Assembly (NCBI RefSeq): GCF_003012345.1
Contig: NZ_PVRV01000020.1
Location: 372,001 to 436,000 of the forward strand
Origin: Phytohalomonas tamaricis
GTDB taxonomy: Bacteria; Pseudomonadota; Gammaproteobacteria; Pseudomonadales; Halomonadaceae
Reading direction: 5' to 3'
DNA length: 64,000 bases
Made by a program: the position numbers and the translations under genes. Position 1 is the first letter of the stretch. The number at the start of each line of letters is the position of its first letter. Positions 60,786 to 64,000 of the stretch are shown here, one piece after another. The notes beneath the pieces are model-generated. The model was not told where the DNA came from, did no database searches, and saw nothing but the letters and a program-made list of their open reading frames with translations.

Positions 60786-60903
60786 GGCTCTTCACTCTCT
60801 CGTCCCGTTACGGTTTCCCGAACGGTTAATTTTTAGGAAGGGTCTCGAACAGAGGCCATGCCACACAACCGTGCCAAATGTTTCTTCGGTCGCGCGGTCG
60901 AAA

Positions 60904-60932
60904 ATTATAAGATGTCCAATGCAATATGACAA
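60904..60932 (-). promoter_or_regulatory. sdhCDAB promoter
   Basis: On the minus strand TTGTCA and a perfect TATAAT are separated by 17 bases, close to the sigma-70 consensus. The -10 lies about 120 bases before the sdhC start, leaving a long leader. Confidence 0.75.
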
Positions 60933-61055
60933 ATTGACGCAACCCTATATTGCGCGGAGTATAACCTCAGTTTTTAGTGCTGGGGCACTTTTGTGCATAG
61001 CAGCTCCATGTGGCATTCCAGTAGAAACGTTCATTAAGCGCCTTGATCAGGCGAA

Positions 61056-61083
61056 TTGACAATCCCTTTCGGGGTTTTATAGT
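61056..61083 (+). promoter_or_regulatory. gltA promoter
   Basis: A perfect TTGACA and TATAGT are 16 bases apart. The -10 ends 67 bases before the gltA ATG. Confidence 0.75.
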
Positions 61084-61150
61084 GAGCGAGTTTTAACTGA
61101 GCGAGCAAGCCAAGCAGGACGATAGCTTACCTAATAATGAGGAGGCCAGA

Positions 61151-62440
61151 ATGGCTGATAAGAAGGCGCAGTTGACAATCGAGGGTCTAGATGAGGCCAT
61201 CGACCTGCCCATCTACTCCGGGACTACAGGACCGGATGTAATCGATGTTCGTGGCCTGATAAACGCGGGGTATTTCACCTATGACCCCGGCTTCGTTTCG
61301 ACTGCCTCTTGTGAATCCGGAATTACATATATCGACGGTGCCAACGGTATCCTGCTTCATCGAGGCTACCCCATCGACCAGTTGGCAAAAAACTCCAACC
61401 ATATAGAACTGTGTTATTTGCTGCTCAACGGTGAGCTTCCTACTGCCGAGCAGTATGCCGATTTTGAAAGTCGCATCCGCAACCACACCATGGTGCACGA
61501 ACAGATTGCCAATTTCTTCAAGGGCTTTCGTCGTGACGCTCACCCGATGGCCGTTATGTGCGGCGTAGCCGGCGCTCTTTCTGCGTTCTATCATGACAAT
61601 CTCGATATTACACAGGAATACGACCGACAGGTTTCAGCTATTCGTCTGGTTGCCAAAATGCCGACGTTGGCCGCGATGTGTTACAAGTACAATATTGGTC
61701 AGCCCTTCATGTATCCGCGTAATGACCTTTCCTACGCAGAAAACTTCCTTTACATGATGTTTGGCACGCCCTGCGAAGAATATGTGCCCAACCCCGTTTT
61801 CGCGAAGGCTATGGACCGTATTTTCATGCTCCATGCCGATCATGAGCAGAATGCTTCGACCTCGACAGTACGCCTGGCGGGCTCCACCGGTGCCAATCCG
61901 TTTGCCTGCATCAGCGCCGGTATTGCTGCTCTGTGGGGCCCTGCACACGGTGGCGCCAATGAAGCGGTCCTCGCCATGCTGAGTGAAATCGGTGATGACT
62001 CCGAAGAGAATATCCAGCGCTTTGTCGACCGCGCCAAGGATCGAGAAGATCCCTTCCGTCTGATGGGCTTCGGGCATCGGGTATATCGTAATTTCGATCC
62101 GCGCGCCAAAGTCATGAAAGAGACGTGTGATGAAGTACTTGGTGAACTTGGTCTGGGTGATGATCCCCAACTGAAAATCGCCAAGCGTCTTGAGCAGATA
62201 GCCTTGGAAGATGATTTCTTCATCGAGCGTAAGCTTTATCCCAACGTCGACTTCTACTCAGGCATCATTCTCAAGGCGATGGGAGTTCCCACCAATATGT
62301 TTACGGTCATCTTCGCCATGGCACGGACCATTGGATGGGTATCCCACTGGAACGAAATGATTACTAACGGGGTAAGGATCGGACGCCCTCGCCAGCTCTA
62401 TACCGGGCAGCCTCAGCGCGACTATCCGGAAAAGAAATAA
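61151..62440 (+). CDS. gltA: Citrate synthase
   Basis: A 429-residue type II (hexameric) citrate synthase joining oxaloacetate and acetyl-CoA. The catalytic residues are in [29 protein letters not shown] and NVDFYSGII. The short N-terminal domain typical of NADH-regulated Gram-negative enzymes is present. GAGGAGG lies about six bases before the ATG. It is divergent from sdhC, the usual pseudomonad/Halomonas arrangement, and ends with a terminator at 62541. Confidence 0.96.
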   Translation: MADKKAQLTIEGLDEAIDLPIYSGTTGPDVIDVRGLINAGYFTYDPGFVSTASCESGITYIDGANGILLHRGYPIDQLAKNSNHIELCYLLLNGELPTAEQYADFESRIRNHTMVHEQIANFFKGFRRDAHPMAVMCGVAGALSAFYHDNLDITQEYDRQVSAIRLVAKMPTLAAMCYKYNIGQPFMYPRNDLSYAENFLYMMFGTPCEEYVPNPVFAKAMDRIFMLHADHEQNASTSTVRLAGSTGANPFACISAGIAALWGPAHGGANEAVLAMLSEIGDDSEENIQRFVDRAKDREDPFRLMGFGHRVYRNFDPRAKVMKETCDEVLGELGLGDDPQLKIAKRLEQIALEDDFFIERKLYPNVDFYSGIILKAMGVPTNMFTVIFAMARTIGWVSHWNEMITNGVRIGRPRQLYTGQPQRDYPEKK

Positions 62441-62945
62441 ATAGCCCAACTGGAATAGCTAATATCTTGGCAACTTGCTTCATCAGCAAGCTGAAAATTA
62501 CCAAGACCAAGTGCTTTAAATGTTTGCACGCATCAATGCCAGGGCCGCCTTTCGCGGCCCTTTCCTTATCTGTCGGCTGGATCTTGACGCCCTTACATTG
62601 GTCTTTTGCTACTCATACCTGGCGCTACGCCGCTCGCTTTCAAGAGCACTCCACTGTTTTCCACACTTTCTGTGGATAACCTAGTGGACAAGCTCTAGAA
62701 AACCCTCAGAAATCGCCATGACAAGGGCATTACAGACAGATTGCGCAAAATTTGATCACAATTAACTCATTGATTATAAAGAATTTTTAAAAAAATCTTT
62801 AAACGAGCAGGAGTTACGCCACTCTGGAAAGGAGCAGCATCGCAAGAAGGGGAACCGGTGGAAAACTTTTCACATTGTCAAGACTTCAAAGGTGAAAAAC
62901 ATGCACACCAATAAAGTATGACGGAATAAAATATGAGGGAGGAAG
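62441..62945. other. Gene-free region with DnaA-box-like sites and an AT-rich tract
   Basis: After the gltA terminator the stretch holds a perfect DnaA box (TGTGGATAA, 62671-62679), related words at 62657-62665 (TTTTCCACA), 62683-62691 (AGTGGACAA) and 62857-62865 (GGTGGAAAA), and an AT-rich tract from about 62750 to 62803. No open frame with a ribosome site is present. It also must contain the end of the tRNA transcript arriving from the right. Confidence 0.5.
62541..62565 (+). terminator. Terminator after gltA
   Basis: GGGCCGC and GCGGCCC form a stem around a five-base loop, followed by TTTCCTT. Confidence 0.75.
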
Positions 62946-63021
62946 TGGCGTCCCATAGGGGGTTCGAACCCCTGTTACCGCCGTGAAAGGGCGGTGTCCT
63001 AGACCACTAGACGAATGGGAC
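62946..63021 (-). tRNA. tRNA-Glu (anticodon TTC)
   Basis: A 76-base cloverleaf beginning GTCCCATTCG and ending TATGGGACGCCA with encoded CCA. The anticodon arm is CCGCCCTTTCACGGCGG with TTC in the loop, and the T arm contains GGTTCGAACC. It is nearly the E. coli tRNA-Glu sequence. It is the second gene after tRNA-Ala, ten bases away. Confidence 0.97.
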
Positions 63022-63031
63022 GCAAAAGATA

Positions 63032-63107
63032 TGGTGGAGCCTACCGGGATCGAACCGGTGACCTCGACGCTGCCAGCGTCGCGCTCTCCCAGCTGAGCTA
63101 AGGCCCC
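63032..63107 (-). tRNA. tRNA-Ala (anticodon GGC)
   Basis: A 76-base cloverleaf beginning GGGGCCTTAGCTCAGC and ending GGCTCCACCA with encoded CCA. The anticodon loop CTGGCAG gives GGC. It is first in a two-tRNA unit downstream of gltX, an arrangement also found in Pseudomonas. Confidence 0.97.
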
Positions 63108-63155
63108 GTCTTGCTTGGAGATTTCCCAGCGGGTCATCTCGTGAAGACGGGGCGC

Positions 63156-63184
63156 ATAATACGGAGCGACGGATTAAAGGTCAA
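63156..63184 (-). promoter_or_regulatory. Promoter of the tRNA-Ala/tRNA-Glu unit, stringent type
   Basis: On the minus strand TTGACC and TATTAT are exactly 17 bases apart, followed at once by the GC-rich discriminator GCGCCCC. This is the classical form of a tRNA promoter repressed by ppGpp. It lies between the gltX stop and tRNA-Ala. Confidence 0.82.
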
Positions 63185-63208
63185 CCCTTATTGCCCTGCT
63201 TCATGAGT

Positions 63209-64000
63209 TCAGACGATATCACGATATTCCTTCTCAAGTGCCTTGGCCTGTTTCTTGGAAACACCACCAAGCACTTCAATGGCATGACGCAACCGCGCAC
63301 GAGTCATGTCTGACCCCAGAATCACCATAGCATCCATGACTGAAGTCGACGTTTGACTACCCGTGATAGCGACGAAGACCGGCGCCAGGAAGCCTTTCAT
63401 TTTGAGATCGAAATGGTTAGCCAAGACCTTTACCTCACCCAGCAGCGCTTCTTTGTCCCAGCTGCGTAGCACTTCAAGACGCCATAGTAGGAACTGAAGC
63501 AGTTTTACTGTGGTCTCACGTTCGAGCTTAATGCCATCGAAGCTTTGTGCATTGAGAGAGGGCATGCCGGAGAAGAAATGTCCCGCCAGCGGAATGACTT
63601 CAGACAGCGTCTGTACGCGTGGACGCACTTCAGGAATGATCCTTTCGACATATTCTTCATTGAAAGCCCATTGCATGAGCATCCGCAGGAAGCCTTGATC
63701 ATCCAGATCATCACGCAGGTAGACGCCATTCAACCATGTGAGTTTCTCAAGATCGAATACCGGTCCTCCCAGCGAGACACGCTGAATATCAAAATTTGCC
63801 ATCATCTCGTTGAGAGTAAACTTCTCACGCTCATCCGGCATCGACCAACCCATACGTCCCAGATAATTCAGGACCGCCTGGGGCAAATAACCCATACGAC
63901 GGTAATAGTTAATCGAGGTTGGGTTCTTGCGCTTGGATAGCTTGGACTTGTCCGGATTGCGCAGCAGTGGCAAATGGCAGAGCTCAGGCATCGGCCAACC
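63209..64000 (-). CDS. gltX: Glutamyl-tRNA synthetase, C-terminal part (cut by the window end)
   Basis: The last 263 residues of a class I glutamyl-tRNA synthetase; the N-terminal catalytic half lies beyond position 64000. The KMSKS-equivalent loop [10 protein letters not shown] is visible near the cut, followed by the stem-contact fold and the helical anticodon-binding domain ([19 protein letters not shown] to KEYRDIV). Nothing is broken in the visible part. Charging tRNA-Glu with glutamate, it sits directly upstream of a tRNA-Glu gene. A non-discriminating form cannot be judged from this part. Confidence 0.93.
   Translation of the reverse strand, partial: GWPMPELCHLPLLRNPDKSKLSKRKNPTSINYYRRMGYLPQAVLNYLGRMGWSMPDEREKFTLNEMMANFDIQRVSLGGPVFDLEKLTWLNGVYLRDDLDDQGFLRMLMQWAFNEEYVERIIPEVRPRVQTLSEVIPLAGHFFSGMPSLNAQSFDGIKLERETTVKLLQFLLWRLEVLRSWDKEALLGEVKVLANHFDLKMKGFLAPVFVAITGSQTSTSVMDAMVILGSDMTRARLRHAIEVLGGVSKKQAKALEKEYRDIV

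Larger units (their letters stand above)
60786..61150. other. Divergent control region between sdhC and gltA
   Basis: The region holds a promoter on each strand (60904-60932 and 61056-61083), annotated separately. The two core promoters are about 120 bases apart, so shared regulation of TCA entry genes is plausible. I see no additional gene. Confidence 0.7.

Noticed and set aside
62821-62930. Small leader-peptide gene after the GGAAAGGAG sequence
   Set aside because: No start codon follows at a suitable distance; the only nearby frame encodes nine residues from a GTG without a ribosome site.

Overview
This window looks like chromosomal backbone of a gammaproteobacterium, most likely of the Halomonadaceae (Halomonas, Kushneria and relatives). 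The main grounds are the Pseudomonas/Halomonas-type TCA block (gltA divergent from sdhCDAB-sucAB-lpd-sucCD), the gltX-tRNA-Ala-tRNA-Glu arrangement, a short PutA without a DNA-binding domain, an adenine deaminase of the Pseudomonas type, TctCBA, YjfB and paired DUF2382 stress proteins. The family assignment rests on gene content and protein resemblance, not on a database search.

Layout. 0.2-5.5 kb: a two-repeat molybdate-binding (Mop) gene broken by an amber codon, a YjfB-like peptide, adenine deaminase and a tripartite tricarboxylate transporter (tctCBA). 5.8-13.7 kb: a TerC/CBS/CorC membrane protein, a small membrane protein, an AraC-type regulator and proline utilisation (putA, putP). 13.8-23 kb: mostly single housekeeping genes (GloC-type hydrolase, SlyD, CDP-alcohol phosphatidyltransferase, NlpC/P60 lipoprotein, a large DUF1266-repeat protein, gabT, acyltransferase 3). 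23-34.5 kb: stress and envelope functions: katE (broken by an in-frame ochre codon), katA, GlsB/YeaQ-like protein, PhoD, YcjX-YcjF, a HAD phosphatase and two DUF2382 proteins.

34.5-42 kb: a five-gene N-acetylglucosamine operon on the minus strand (nagA, SIS-type nagB, a IIA-HPr-EI fusion, nagE, GlcNAc kinase). It supplies PTS uptake and phosphorylation of GlcNAc, deacetylation, and deamination to fructose-6-phosphate; the kinase can salvage internal amino sugars. 42-49 kb: an SDR protein, RNase II, a membrane EEP-family protein, and a three-gene cluster (glycosyltransferase, DUF2334 deacetylase, UPF0104 flippase-like protein) that reads like an uncharacterised envelope glycoconjugate pathway.

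49-62.4 kb: the TCA block with a clear divergent promoter region between sdhC and gltA. SucB carries two lipoyl domains. 62.4-64 kb: a gene-free stretch with DnaA-box-like sites beside an AT-rich tract, then tRNA-Glu, tRNA-Ala with a stringent-type promoter, and the C-terminal half of gltX running off the window end.

I saw no CRISPR array, insertion sequence, prophage or integrated element. The most notable points are two genes each interrupted by one stop codon that a single base change would explain, the DnaA-box/AT-rich stretch, the glycosyltransferase-deacetylase-flippase cluster, the tandem DUF1266 protein and several strong inverted repeats in leader regions.
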